Below, piece after piece: positions 23,678 to 32,551 of a stretch of DNA of 64,000 nucleotides. Origin of the DNA: JAYEIA01 sp964472505 (GTDB lineage Bacteria; Bacteroidota; Bacteroidia; Bacteroidales; JAADGE01); NCBI GenBank assembly GCA_964472505.1, contig CAYYQW010000001.1:141819-205818 (forward strand), given 5' to 3'. The notes beneath the pieces are model-generated. The model ran no database searches and was not told the DNA's origin. It worked only from the letters and a program-made list of their open reading frames with translations. Both the position numbers and the translations under genes were made by a program. Within the stretch, counting starts at the first letter, position 1. Every line of letters begins with the position of its first letter.

Positions 23678-24616
23678 TTATGTTTTTAATAGCTGATGGT
23701 AATCTCCTTTTAACCCGATTGGAGAAGCATTTCGTATTTCATATACGGTTTGTATGGTGCTTCTTACATCCGATATTCCAAAACCTTTTCCTTTCAAAAT
23801 CTCTTCATAACTGCGGGTATGCAAATCTGTAAATCCTCCGCTGAATTCAATTGCCTTGCCGTCCACTTCTATGGAACGGTAGGTTCTTTGACCCTCTGAT
23901 TGTTGTTGTTTAGGAATATCATTAAAATCGAGACTTAAGAACCAACGTACACGCGCCTTTTCCAAGCCTAAAAAGCCGGCAGCCTTACGATCTTCCGACA
24001 CATGTACAATGTTTTCCTTAACATCTCCGAATATCCAACTCAACATATCAAAAAAATGCACTCCGATATTGGTAGCAATACCGCCGGATTTTTCCGAAAT
24101 GGATTTCCAACTTACAAAATACCAATTACCGCGCGAAGTCAGATAAGTCAAGTCAATATCGAATATTTTATCTTTGGGGGCTTTTTCAACTTCTTCCTTG
24201 AGTTTGATGATATTGGGATGAAGCCGCAACTGAAGAATGTTGTTTATTTTACCTCCGGTTTCCTGTTCTATTTCCTGCAAAGCATCCACATTCCAAGGGT
24301 TTAGTACCAAAGGTTTTTCACAGACCGCATCGGCGCCGTGTTTCAAAGCAAAGCGTATGTGCGCATCGTGCAAATAGTTTGGTGAACAAATGCTTACATA
24401 ATCGATTTTTTTGTTTTTTCTTCGAAGTTTGTCAATATGCCTGTCGAAACGTTCAAATTCGGTAAAAAAATCGGCATCCGGAAAATAACTGTCCATAATA
24501 CCAACACTGTCAAAGGGATCAAGTGCTGTAACTAAATTGTTTCCGGTGTTTTTTATTGCTTTCATGTGCCTTTCGGCAATATAGCCTGCTGCACCTATCA
24601 GAGCAAAATCTTTCAT
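23678..24616 (-). CDS. Gfo/Idh/MocA oxidoreductase, WbpB-like
   Basis: A 312-residue NAD-binding oxidoreductase. It has an N-terminal Rossmann stretch ALIGAAGYIAERHMKAI, DYVSICSPNYLH and CEKPLVLNPWN with the EKP motif, and the DM/HFFDML region (TNIGVHFFDMLSWIFG). In the Pseudomonas Wbp pathway, WbpB oxidises the C3 hydroxyl of UDP-GlcNAcA before amination. Its position directly between the dehydrogenase, the acetyltransferase and the aminotransferase supports that role here. The gaps to its neighbours are 15 and 65 bp. Confidence 0.8.
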   Translation of the reverse strand: MKDFALIGAAGYIAERHMKAIKNTGNNLVTALDPFDSVGIMDSYFPDADFFTEFERFDRHIDKLRRKNKKIDYVSICSPNYLHDAHIRFALKHGADAVCEKPLVLNPWNVDALQEIEQETGGKINNILQLRLHPNIIKLKEEVEKAPKDKIFDIDLTYLTSRGNWYFVSWKSISEKSGGIATNIGVHFFDMLSWIFGDVKENIVHVSEDRKAAGFLGLEKARVRWFLSLDFNDIPKQQQSEGQRTYRSIEVDGKAIEFSGGFTDLHTRSYEEILKGKGFGISDVRSTIQTVYEIRNASPIGLKGDYHQLLKT

Positions 24617-24681
24617 TTTAAAATTTTTATCAGAGTTATTTAATAATCACAGAACAACTTGTCGTGAAGCCAAAATTAATT

Positions 24682-25278
24682 TTATTCCTCTTCGGGTAGG
24701 TAAATATCCACATTTCCTTTCAGTAAACGATATCGCTGACCGCTTTCAGGGCATACTGCATAACCGTCTTCATCAAATTGTAGGCGATGCCCGTAACGAC
24801 TCATCCAGCCCATTTGTTTTGCCGGATTTCCTACTATCAAAGCATAATTTTTTACATCTTTAGTAACTACGGCTCCGGCTCCTATAAAAGCGTATTCGCC
24901 AATGGTATTACCACAAATTACAGTTGCATTGGCTCCTATTGTAGCGCCCCGTTTCACAAGCGTGGTTTCATATTTATCTTGACGTACCACAGCACTTCTG
25001 GGATTACTCACATTGGTAAAAACTACCGAAGGCCCCAGAAAAACGTCATCTTCGCAAATAACGCCGGTATAGACCGAAACGTTATTCTGTATTTTTACAT
25101 TTTTTCCAAGCAGGACATCCGGTGAGATTACGCAATTTTGCCCTATATTACAGGCCTCACCAATTTTGGCTTTTGGCATAATATGGGAAAAATGCCAAAT
25201 TTTTGTACCGCGTCCTATTTCACAGCCGTCATCAATTACGGCCGTTTCGTGGGCAAAAAAATCAATATTTTTTGACAT
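24682..25278 (-). CDS. Left-handed beta-helix N-acetyltransferase, WbpD-like
   Basis: A 198-residue hexapeptide-repeat acyltransferase. It has strand turns such as IGRGTKIWHFSHI, AKIGEACNIGQNCVI, VFLGPSVVFTNV and IGEYAFIGAGAVVTKDV. TNVSNPRSAV is very typical of WbpD, which acetylates the 3-amino group of UDP-2-acetamido-3-amino-glucuronate using acetyl-CoA. The C-terminus MSRYGHRLQFDEDG is a known tail of the family. It overlaps the aminotransferase gene by 17 bases, so the two are coupled. Confidence 0.85.
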   Translation of the reverse strand: MSKNIDFFAHETAVIDDGCEIGRGTKIWHFSHIMPKAKIGEACNIGQNCVISPDVLLGKNVKIQNNVSVYTGVICEDDVFLGPSVVFTNVSNPRSAVVRQDKYETTLVKRGATIGANATVICGNTIGEYAFIGAGAVVTKDVKNYALIVGNPAKQMGWMSRYGHRLQFDEDGYAVCPESGQRYRLLKGNVDIYLPEEE

Positions 25279-26410
25279 AATCTGTAAGTTTTTCGGATAT
25301 ATAGCTTAATTGTTCATCGGTTAATTCCGTATGCATGGGTAAAGATAAAACAATATCGGATAAATGTTCAGAAATTGGCAAACTGCCTTCTGCAAGCGAA
25401 CCGCCGGTGTATGCTTTTTGCAAATGCAGAGGCACCGGATAATATACCATTGAAGGAATACCGCAGCTTTTGAGATAATCTCTCAATTCACCGCGCTTTG
25501 GTTTTAAAATTTTTAAAGTGTATTGGTGAAAAGCATGATAAGCATAAGAACTTCTGTAAGGAATTACAATATTTTCTATATCTTCAAATGCACTGTCGTA
25601 AAAATCGGCTGCCTTTCTTCGCGCTTCGATATAGCGGTCTAAATGCTTCAATTTCACGCTAAGCAATGCAGCTTGTATGCTGTCTAATCGGGAATTTACG
25701 CCCACGGTATCGTGATAATATTTAACAGCAGCTCCGTGATTACGAATTTGATGTATTTTTTTTGCAAGTTCATCATCATTGGTCATCAAAGCGCCGCCGT
25801 CACCCATAGCTCCTAAGTTTTTTGAGGGAAAAAAGGATGTGCAGCCAATATGCCCAATGGTTCCTAAGTTTTTTCGACTTCCGTCGGGAAACTGAAAACT
25901 TCCTCCGGTGGCTTGAGCCGAATCCTCTATCACCCAAATATCTCGATGCTCTGCAATTTTCATAATTGCATCCATATCGGCTGCCTGGCCGTATAAATGA
26001 ACGGGAATAATGGCCTTGGTATGCGGGCTGATTGCTTGTTCTATCTTTTGGGGATTGATATTAAATGTATCCGGATCCGGTTCAACGAGCACTAATTTTA
26101 AACCCAACAACTTTACAACTTCTGCCGTTGCTACGAAAGTAAAACTTGTTGTAATAACTTCATCGCCCGGCTTTAAATCTAATGCCATTAAAGCAATTTG
26201 AAGCGCATCGGTACCGTTTCCGCAGCCTATTACATGCTTTACTTTAAGATACTTAGCAAACTCATGTTCAAACTGCTTTACGGCCGGGCCGTTAATAAAA
26301 GCTGCAGAATGTATCACATCTTGCAATGCTTTGTTGTATTCGTTTTCAATTTTTGCGTGCTGATTTATTAAATCAACCATTTGAATATTCAAATTCTTAT
26401 TATTTGGCAT
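25262..26410 (-). CDS. DegT/DnrJ/EryC1/StrS aminotransferase, WbpE-like
   Basis: A 382-residue PLP-dependent sugar aminotransferase. Visible motifs are GCGNGTDALQIALMAL, PGDEVITTSFTFVATAE, VHLYGQAADMDAI, WVIEDSAQATGG (PLP-binding Asp) and TSFFPSKNLGAMGDGGAL with the Schiff-base Lys. It would aminate C3 of the 3-keto uronate made by the WbpA/WbpB pair. Its first 11 bases overlap the end of rny, which is unusual for such unrelated roles and suggests a shared transcript. A later start at 26380 would remove the overlap. Confidence 0.85.
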   Translation of the reverse strand: MPNNKNLNIQMVDLINQHAKIENEYNKALQDVIHSAAFINGPAVKQFEHEFAKYLKVKHVIGCGNGTDALQIALMALDLKPGDEVITTSFTFVATAEVVKLLGLKLVLVEPDPDTFNINPQKIEQAISPHTKAIIPVHLYGQAADMDAIMKIAEHRDIWVIEDSAQATGGSFQFPDGSRKNLGTIGHIGCTSFFPSKNLGAMGDGGALMTNDDELAKKIHQIRNHGAAVKYYHDTVGVNSRLDSIQAALLSVKLKHLDRYIEARRKAADFYDSAFEDIENIVIPYRSSYAYHAFHQYTLKILKPKRGELRDYLKSCGIPSMVYYPVPLHLQKAYTGGSLAEGSLPISEHLSDIVLSLPMHTELTDEQLSYISEKLTDYVKKY

Positions 26411-27959
26411 AACTCACGGAGCGATTTTCTCGTATAACAGTAATTTTAATTTGGCCGGGATAAGTCATCTGCTCTTCGATGCGTTTGGCAACATTGTTGG
26501 ATATTTTTTCTATATCTTTATCCGAAACCTTATCGCTGCCTACAATGACTCTCAGTTCTCTTCCGGCTTGAATGGCATAAGTTTTCACAACGCCTTCTTC
26601 AGAAAGAGCCAATTCTTCAAGCTCTTTAATACGCTTAATGTAAGACTCTGCAACTTCTCGTCGGGCACCCGGCCTTGCACCCGAGATGGCATCACAAACC
26701 TGCACAATGGGTGCAATCAATGTGGTCATCTCCACTTCATCGTGGTGCGATCCGATTGCATTACAAATTTCAGGGCTTTCGCCGAGTTTTTCGGCCAGTT
26801 TCATACCATAAACGGCATGCGGTATCTCAATCTCTTCGTTAGGTACTTTTCCAATATCGTGCAATAGACCGGCTCGCTTGGCATCACTTGCATTTAGACC
26901 GAGTTCTCCTGCCATAGCTGCGCATAAATTGGCTGTCTCACGTGAGTGCTGCAAGAGATTCTGCCCATAGGATGAACGATATTTCATTTTACCTACCATT
27001 CTGATAAGCGTATTATTTAAGCCGTGAATACCCAGGTCGATGGCAGTTTGTTTGCCGGTTTCAATAATTTCTTCTTCAACTTGCTCTTTTGTTTTTTGCA
27101 CAATTTCCTCAATCCGTGCCGGATGTATCCGTCCGTCGGTAACCAGTTGGTGAAGAGCCAATCGGGCTACTTCACGGCGTATTGGGTCAAAGCCGGAAAG
27201 CACGATGGTTTCGGGCGTATCATCCACAATGATTTCAATACCCGTAGCGGCTTCAAGGGCTCTTATGTTGCGTCCTTCACGCCCTATTATACGGCCTTTC
27301 ATATCATCGCTGTCGATATGGAAAATGGTTATGGCATTCTCTACGGCAGTTTCTGTTCCTATACGTTGTATGGTACGTATAATAATCTGCTTTGCTTCTT
27401 TTTTGGCATTGAGTTTGGCATCTTCAATAATTTCGTTTCGATAGGCCATAGCCACGGTTTTGGCTTCATTTTTAAGAAGCACCAAAAGTTCCTCTTTTGC
27501 TTCTTCAGCGGAGCAGCCGGCAACAGTTTCAAGTTTTTCAGTTTGCTGTTTTAGCAGATTGTCCAGCTCTTGTTCTTTCTTTTGAACGATTTGTAACTGC
27601 GCTTCGACATTTTTCTTATATTCAAGCGTTTGTTTTTTCTCGGCTTCAAAATCTTTTAGCTGTTTATTGAATTCTTCTTTTCGTTGCCTGAGAGCTACAT
27701 CTTTTTGCTTAAATTTGTTTTCAAGCTTTTGGATTTTAGCGTTTTTTTCTTGAATGAAAGCTTCATGCTTTTCTTTTAGTTCAAGAAATTTTTCTTTTGC
27801 CAAAAGCTCTTTTTCTTTCCTGACTACCTCTGCTTCTTGAGTAGCTTCGCTAATAATGACTTCGGCTCTCTTGTTTAGGTGTTTGATCTTCAAAAAGTAG
27901 CCTGCAGTGGCGCCACCGCTTAGAGCTACTATGACCGAAATGATTAGTATTATTTCCAT
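26400..27959 (-). CDS. rny: Ribonuclease Y
   Basis: A 519-residue endoribonuclease that starts mRNA decay at the membrane. It has one N-terminal transmembrane helix (EIILIISVIVALSGGATAGY), a long Lys/Glu-rich coiled coil (about 30-190), a KH domain (GRIIGREGRNIRALEAATG) and an HD domain with intact HDIGK and GSHHDE, ending with IKITVIRENRSVSYAK. I use ATG 27959 because it gives the usual length and exact family N-terminus. The 33-codon upstream extension covers part of the 6S RNA gene and has no family support. It is downstream of zapA and the 6S RNA on the same strand. Confidence 0.93.
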   Translation of the reverse strand: MEIILIISVIVALSGGATAGYFLKIKHLNKRAEVIISEATQEAEVVRKEKELLAKEKFLELKEKHEAFIQEKNAKIQKLENKFKQKDVALRQRKEEFNKQLKDFEAEKKQTLEYKKNVEAQLQIVQKKEQELDNLLKQQTEKLETVAGCSAEEAKEELLVLLKNEAKTVAMAYRNEIIEDAKLNAKKEAKQIIIRTIQRIGTETAVENAITIFHIDSDDMKGRIIGREGRNIRALEAATGIEIIVDDTPETIVLSGFDPIRREVARLALHQLVTDGRIHPARIEEIVQKTKEQVEEEIIETGKQTAIDLGIHGLNNTLIRMVGKMKYRSSYGQNLLQHSRETANLCAAMAGELGLNASDAKRAGLLHDIGKVPNEEIEIPHAVYGMKLAEKLGESPEICNAIGSHHDEVEMTTLIAPIVQVCDAISGARPGARREVAESYIKRIKELEELALSEEGVVKTYAIQAGRELRVIVGSDKVSDKDIEKISNNVAKRIEEQMTYPGQIKITVIRENRSVSYAK

Positions 27960-27984
27960 TTTTCTTTTTTTTATGGGTACAAAA

Positions 27985-28192
27985 ATACCCCGCATCTTTC
28001 TCAAGATATTTAGGAAAAGCTCCTTTCCTGTCATGATTGGAGCTGCCTCATACTTCAAACTTCCGTTGCTGTGGTACAGATTTTAACCGAAGTTAAAATT
28101 ACGGCCTGTTTTCCGTACAAATGAGCTTGGCTCCAAAATTAAATAGTGTTGAACTTCCAAATATGTATTGAGAAATAATGCGGGGATTATTT
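27985..28192 (-). ncRNA. ssrS: 6S RNA (ssrS) in the zapA-rny gap
   Basis: About 200 bases with the long-stem shape of 6S RNA. The 5' arm (28185 to 28168, CCCCGCAT..TTTCTCAA on the minus strand) pairs with the 3' arm (28004 to 27988, TTGAGAAA.ATGCGGGG), giving two 8-bp helices around a small internal mismatch. Further in, TTGGAGC pairs with GCTCCAA. The tip holds a perfect hairpin TTTTAAC-TTCG-GTTAAAA (28099 to 28082). The location next to zapA is classic for 6S RNA. Ends are approximate. It would bind the housekeeping RNA polymerase holoenzyme. The 3' arm ends about 29 bases before the rny start. Confidence 0.75.
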
Positions 28193-28246
28193 CAGTCATT
28201 CAAATTTTCTAAAGTAAATATAGGAAAAAAAAATGACTTTTGCTAA

Positions 28247-28549
28247 TTATTCTTTAATATTTTGTTCTAAATAAACGTCAATATCACTTGTTATTTGTTT
28301 AATTTCATTTTTAAAATTAGTAATTGATGTATCGGTATCATTTTCAACCAGTTCTACTACAAATTGCAAAGCTGCCATAGCTAAAAAATCATACGCATCT
28401 TTTTCGGAATACGTACTTTTATACTTAAGAACGCGTCCGTTTAATAATTCTGCTGCTTTTCTGATTTTTTCTTCATTCGAGCGAGCAATTATTAAAGGAT
28501 ACGTTCGTTCGTCAATTGTAATATTTATAGATAATTGATCTTCAGCCAT
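28247..28549 (-). CDS. zapA: Cell division protein ZapA
   Basis: About 100 residues. The N-terminal ZapA domain reads LSINITIDERTYPLIIARSN, EEKIRKAAELLNGRV and AYDFLAMAALQFVVELVEN, and is followed by a helical tail. ZapA binds and bundles FtsZ filaments in the cytoplasm. I place the start at 28549 (MAEDQLS); 28555 is equally possible, and the longer version overlaps the upstream gene without support. It follows the coiled-coil gene closely and is followed by the 6S RNA. Confidence 0.85.
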   Translation of the reverse strand: MAEDQLSINITIDERTYPLIIARSNEEKIRKAAELLNGRVLKYKSTYSEKDAYDFLAMAALQFVVELVENDTDTSITNFKNEIKQITSDIDVYLEQNIKE

Positions 28550-28560
28550 TAGCATTTGGT

Positions 28561-28851
28561 CTATTGATTCAACATTCCGATACATTTGTCGATTTCCCGC
28601 ACTATTTTATTAATTCTCAGCTTTGTCTCCTGCACGTCTTTTGCTGATGCAGTAATAGACTTAGCTGTTTTAAGCGTTTTGAACTGTTGTTCAAGTTCGG
28701 ATAATTTGTAAGCGTAAATATCATTCTGCTTCATCAACTCTTCCCGTTCGGCTTTAAACTTACGATTTTCAGCACGTTCTTGTTCAAGAAGTGTTATAAT
28801 GGCAGCCACTTTTGATCGTAATTCCGATATTTCCGCAAAATTATTATCCAT
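28561..28851 (-). CDS. Coiled-coil protein upstream of zapA
   Basis: A 96-residue charged protein that is almost entirely helical with heptad-like spacing (ELRSKVAAIITLLEQERAEN, YAYKLSELEQQFKTLK, ETKLRINKIVREIDKCIGML). There is no signal or membrane segment. I do not recognise a named family, but a short coiled-coil gene in this spot before zapA is common in Bacteroidota, and a ZapB-like role in the divisome is a reasonable inference. It carries its own promoter box at 28869-28876 and ends six bases before the earliest zapA start. Confidence 0.65.
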   Translation of the reverse strand: MDNNFAEISELRSKVAAIITLLEQERAENRKFKAEREELMKQNDIYAYKLSELEQQFKTLKTAKSITASAKDVQETKLRINKIVREIDKCIGMLNQ

Positions 28852-28868
28852 AACAGCTTATAATTTCA

Positions 28869-28876
28869 CAAATGTA
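28869..28876 (-). promoter_or_regulatory. -7 box TACATTTG of the zapA-6S-rny run
   Basis: TAnnTTTG match on the minus strand, 17 bases upstream of the ATG at 28851. It is the only clear promoter before the long minus-strand run. Confidence 0.55.
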
Positions 28877-29378
28877 ATATTGCCGCAGCAATTTCGCAAA
28901 TATTATTTTAAGTAATTCAAAATGATTAGCATTTCCGCCGGCAATGAGTTTTATGTTTCAATTATGTTCTCTGTTCCGGAATTGCCTTGCATCATAGGAA
29001 TTTCGGCTGTTTCGAAGCAAAATTCCGTATAGTGTTAAATATTCGAACTATCTGATTTCTAACCTAATCCGATTAAAGCAGCACTAAGTCAAATGATGCT
29101 GCTAAAGATAAGTTAAGTACTTCATTTGAGTTTATAATGTTCGCAGAAAGTATTCGGCATCATCCGTTTCAGTAAACACTATCATAATTACGATGTAAGA
29201 TATTCAAAACAATTTTGAAAAAAAATAAATTTTGAAAAATAAATCATTAATAATCTACGTATAGATATTATGCAAAAAAAGTATCAAATATTATAGGATA
29301 TTCGTCAAAAATAAACAATAATGTATATATAATTTAGTAAACTTGCAGCATACATATTCATTTTACCCCGAAATAGCT
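28877..29378. other. 500-bp gene-poor AT-rich gap between divergent genes
   Basis: No ORF with family support on either strand and no strong hairpin. A box close to the consensus (TATAATTTA) lies near 29330, before the next plus-strand gene. Confidence 0.4.
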
Positions 29379-29870
29379 ATGGCTTCAATAAATAAACTGC
29401 TGTTAGTGTTGCTGTTTATCTCAGTATTGTCATTTGCAGTAAAATCACAGAACATAATGCTCGGAAAAAGTCCGGAGTATATCACATCGTATTACAATAA
29501 TGATCCGGAGTATTCCATAAGCATTGATACAATAAATGCCGGAAAACTTTTGATTAATTGTCGTTCGGCGAATCTTTATCCGCATCATACTTTTGAGATA
29601 GACCGTTTGTTGGATAAATGTATTTCATACGGTTTTGTCTCGAAGAACCAAGATGTACTGAATACTTACATTGAAATCTTAGAACATGCGGGAAGTCTGG
29701 TAAATGCCAACGAGAGCTTTTCGGAATTCACCTATATGTTAGATCTTCCCAACAAACAAATTTTTTATACCTTCAAGCGACCATTTCTCGGTAATGCCTT
29801 AATCAGCAAGCGCAATCTATATTATATGGTTATAACCGAGGAAAGAAAAAAATTACAAGTAGGAAACTGA
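29379..29870 (+). CDS. Hypothetical exported protein
   Basis: A 163-residue protein starting at ATG 29379 with a signal peptide (LLLVLLFISVLSFAVKSQ). The in-frame start at 29343 would put twelve residues before it. The mature part is compact and has no recognised domain. Blocks such as ITSYYNNDPEYSISIDTINAGK and FEIDRLLDKCISYGFVSKNQ suggest an alpha/beta fold. It is followed by a clear terminator, so it is a single-gene unit. Function unknown. Confidence 0.6.
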   Translation: MASINKLLLVLLFISVLSFAVKSQNIMLGKSPEYITSYYNNDPEYSISIDTINAGKLLINCRSANLYPHHTFEIDRLLDKCISYGFVSKNQDVLNTYIEILEHAGSLVNANESFSEFTYMLDLPNKQIFYTFKRPFLGNALISKRNLYYMVITEERKKLQVGN

Positions 29871-29977
29871 GCAAAATACAGAACCTATGGGCTCTAAAAA
29901 ATTTGAAAATGAAAGATTTTTGCCGGCAAAAAAATAATCGCCCGGAAAGACTGTATTAATTAGAAATGCCCAAACAT

Positions 29978-30013
29978 CCTCCGCTCAGAATTAATTTCGG
30001 GCGGAGGTTTTTT
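29978..30013 (+). terminator. Rho-independent terminator
   Basis: CCTCCGC (29978-29984) pairs with GCGGAGG (30001-30007), then six Ts. It terminates the hypothetical exported protein gene. Confidence 0.75.
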
Positions 30014-30079
30014 ATGCTATATCCTAAACAGCAACAACCAAACCAATATTAAAGAAAACAATAACCGAGCGCAAAAAAT

Positions 30080-30114
30080 AAGGCTTAATTCACATTGATT
30101 GTGAATTAAGCCTT
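30080..30114 (-). terminator. Terminator downstream of tRNA-Pro
   Basis: AAGGCTTAATTCAC (30080-30093) pairs perfectly with GTGAATTAAGCCTT (30101-30114). On the minus strand the hairpin is followed by ATTTTTT and comes directly after the tRNA. Confidence 0.75.
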
Positions 30115-30121
30115 GTATTTG

Positions 30122-30196
30122 TCGGGGTGGAGAGATTCGAACTCTCGGCCTCTACGTCCCGAACGTAGCGCGCTAACCGGACTGCGCCACACCCCG
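30122..30196 (-). tRNA. tRNA-Pro (anticodon CGG)
   Basis: A 75-base cloverleaf on the minus strand. The acceptor stem CGGGGTG pairs with CACCCCG, and the D-arm stem is GCGC/GCGC. The anticodon stem CTACG/CGTAG has loop TTCGGGA, giving anticodon CGG. The T-arm is GAGAG-TTCGAAT-CTCTC. No CCA is encoded. It is the only tRNA seen, and no integrated element is visible at its 3' end. Confidence 0.95.
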
Positions 30197-30415
30197 CAAA
30201 CGGGACTGCAAATATAAAAAGCTTTTTTTAAACAAAAATACTTTTGCTAAAAAATATTAAAGCATTCTCGATTTTTCGATAACAACCCGATTAACTCTCA
30301 TAGAAATGTAGGTTTAACGCGTCAGTACAGCTTTCATAAACAAATATTAGCCAAAAAGAATTGGAGAAATTTATAAGAAATTAATGCAACTATTCTAAAA
30401 TATGTTTTTCTTATT

Positions 30416-30423
30416 TACCTTTG
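30416..30423 (+). promoter_or_regulatory. -7 box TACCTTTG of the TolC-like gene
   Basis: Exact TAnnTTTG match ending 16 bases before ATG 30440. Confidence 0.6.
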
Positions 30424-30439
30424 GCCTAAAAATTAGGTT

Positions 30440-31852
30440 ATGAGCATAAAACATATCATTCTGATAATTATTATTTTATTTCCTGCGACAGTTCAAAGTC
30501 AAACGGAAACAAAAAGCCTGCAAGCGTGTATTGAATATGCGGAACAAAAGAACATAAGCATAAAACAGCAGATTATTTCGGCACAAATTCAACACAATAA
30601 TTATAAACAATCTAGATTAGACCTGTTGCCAAATTTGAACGCCGGAAGCGATTACAATTTGACTTTCGGACGAGCTGTTGATCCCTATACAAACGAGTTT
30701 ACCGAAACCAATGCACAGTCGGTAAATATGTATGCCAACAGTTCATTAACGCTGTTTCAGGGATTCCGAAAGCAGCAAACCATAAAAAGAAATAAATTTG
30801 CTTATATGGCCTCCCTGCAAACTACCGAGCAAATTAAAAATGACATTGCTTTGAATATTGCCACTGCTTATCTGCAAATTCTCTTCAACAAAGAATTAGC
30901 AGAAATATCGGAGCAGCAATTAGAACTAAGTCGCGAACAACTGGAACGGATGAGAAATATGGTAGCCGCCGGCAAAACGGCTGAAAGCGAATTGTCAAAT
31001 CTTCTGGCGCAAGCTGCAAATGAAGAATATCAACTGGTACAAGCAAAAAACAATCTAAAAGATTCCTATCTCCTGCTCTATCAACTTATGGATATAAGAA
31101 GCGATGAGTATTTTGAAATTAGTTCTCCGGCACCTGACAGCCTCGGAGAACTCAGCATAGGCTATACTTTAGAAGAATTATTTCAAACGGCACAAAACTT
31201 ACCCGAAATTCAAGCTGCCTTATACCAACATAAAGCAGCAGAAAAAGATATAGAAATAGCCAAAAGCGGCTACTTCCCCCAACTTACGGTAGGAGTCAGT
31301 TATGCTACCGGATTTTCGGATGCTCGGAAATTATATGAATACGGTGACAGCATTATGGCTCCCATTGGTTTTGTAGGAAATGACGGAAGTATCGTTTACT
31401 CCATGATGCCCACCTATGATGAAACAAACTATGCACTTCAAGACCAGTTAAAAGACAATCGCAACCAAAGCATTTCATTTCGTCTGAGCATTCCCATATT
31501 TAATCAATGGCAAGTGGTTACTCAGGTGAAAAACGCAGAATTATATGCAGAACAGGCTGAATTATCAGTGAGACAGGCTGAAAATAATCTGTATAAAGAA
31601 ATTCAGACCGCCTACTCACAAGCCGAAGCAGCTGCAGCGCGATATATGAGCAGTCAAAAAGCCGTTGAAGCTAACCGCAAAGCTTTTTCCGATACCGAAA
31701 ACCGATTCAAACTGGGATTGGTCGATGCTACCATATATAATCAATCCAAAATTCAGCTTACAAATTCAGAATCGGATTTTCTGCAGAGCAAATATGACTT
31801 TATTTTCAGAAAAAAAATATTGGATTTTTATGCCGGGAAATCACTCTATTAA
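30440..31852 (+). CDS. TolC-family outer-membrane efflux protein
   Basis: A 470-residue protein with a signal peptide (IILIIIILFPATVQSQ) and the TolC/OEP fold. There are two halves of long helices with strands (LDLLPNLNAGSDYNLTFGR and SGYFPQLTVGVSYATGF are the paired strand entries), a VSFRLSIPIF-like third strand region (SISFRLSIPIFNQW) and a final helical hairpin. It would form a trimeric outer-membrane channel for an efflux or type I secretion pump. No membrane-fusion or pump gene is adjacent, so its partners must lie elsewhere or be shared. Confidence 0.88.
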   Translation: MSIKHIILIIIILFPATVQSQTETKSLQACIEYAEQKNISIKQQIISAQIQHNNYKQSRLDLLPNLNAGSDYNLTFGRAVDPYTNEFTETNAQSVNMYANSSLTLFQGFRKQQTIKRNKFAYMASLQTTEQIKNDIALNIATAYLQILFNKELAEISEQQLELSREQLERMRNMVAAGKTAESELSNLLAQAANEEYQLVQAKNNLKDSYLLLYQLMDIRSDEYFEISSPAPDSLGELSIGYTLEELFQTAQNLPEIQAALYQHKAAEKDIEIAKSGYFPQLTVGVSYATGFSDARKLYEYGDSIMAPIGFVGNDGSIVYSMMPTYDETNYALQDQLKDNRNQSISFRLSIPIFNQWQVVTQVKNAELYAEQAELSVRQAENNLYKEIQTAYSQAEAAAARYMSSQKAVEANRKAFSDTENRFKLGLVDATIYNQSKIQLTNSESDFLQSKYDFIFRKKILDFYAGKSLY

Positions 31853-32070
31853 CCAAAAATAAAAAGCAAAAAGTCCTCCGTATATATCATTTTGTATATT
31901 AATAAAATAAGCTCGGTTATCAATAAAATAGCTCATTCGGTAAAAAACTGTAAGCATAAGTAAAAAAATATATGTACTTTTATATTGAAATATTTATGGA
32001 ATGATTTTAATTTTTCATCATAAGTATGTATTTTACAATCAAACATTTTATTAACATAAATCAAAAGACA
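31853..32070. other. AT-rich spacer
   Basis: No gene, hairpin or exact -7 consensus was recognised in these 218 bp. Confidence 0.4.
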
Positions 32071-32493
32071 ATGAAAATTAAAAATTTAATTATGCTGACA
32101 TTTGCGCTATTTGCGCTTACGCTGCATTCGTTTGGACAGGAAGAACAAGCAGAAGCTCCCATGTTTGGAAATACCAGAAGCTTTGCACATGCTACAACAC
32201 ACAATTTTGAAGTAATCAGCGGCGAAGCAGTTTCTTTTCAATTTACCATTAAAAATACGGGAAATACAAACATGCACATTACCGATATTGAAGTACCCGA
32301 AAAAGTTGGAATTACTTTGGTTGAGAAAACGATAGCTCCCGGAAAAGAAGCCGTTATTATTGCAACCGTGGATCCCGTTATTGCACCTAAAGGGCAGTTA
32401 AAAGAAACCATTGTAGTAACTACCGAACAAAAAGAACCCGGAATTACTACTACAAAAGAAATTAAATTTCTGGTAGAAGCTGAGATTAAATAA
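32071..32493 (+). CDS. DUF1573-like exported protein
   Basis: A 140-residue exported protein starting at ATG 32071 (MKIKNLIMLTFALFALTLH, cleavage near SFGQ). The mature part has an immunoglobulin-like DUF1573 pattern: THNFEVISGEAVSFQFTIKN, TGNTNMHITDIEVPE, LVEKTIAPGKEAVIIATV and a final TTKEIKFLVEAEI strand. Such single-domain proteins are common in Bacteroidota envelopes and have no assigned function. It is followed by a bidirectional terminator shared with the convergent photolyase gene. Confidence 0.7.
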   Translation: MKIKNLIMLTFALFALTLHSFGQEEQAEAPMFGNTRSFAHATTHNFEVISGEAVSFQFTIKNTGNTNMHITDIEVPEKVGITLVEKTIAPGKEAVIIATVDPVIAPKGQLKETIVVTTEQKEPGITTTKEIKFLVEAEIK

Positions 32494-32518
32494 GTTTCAG
32501 TTCCTTTAGATACTCACA

Positions 32519-32551
32519 AAAAGCAAAATCGGTAAAAGGTTTTGCTTTTTT
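32519..32551. terminator. Bidirectional terminator
   Basis: AAAAGCAAAA (from 32519) pairs with TTTTGCTTTT (from 32540), followed by a T-run. It lies between the DUF1573-like gene and the convergent photolyase gene, whose stop starts at 32551. Confidence 0.7.

Noticed and set aside
27960..28058. 33-codon N-terminal extension of RNase Y
   Set aside because: It covers the 3' arm of the 6S RNA, has no family similarity, and the internal ATG gives the usual RNase Y length and N-terminal helix.
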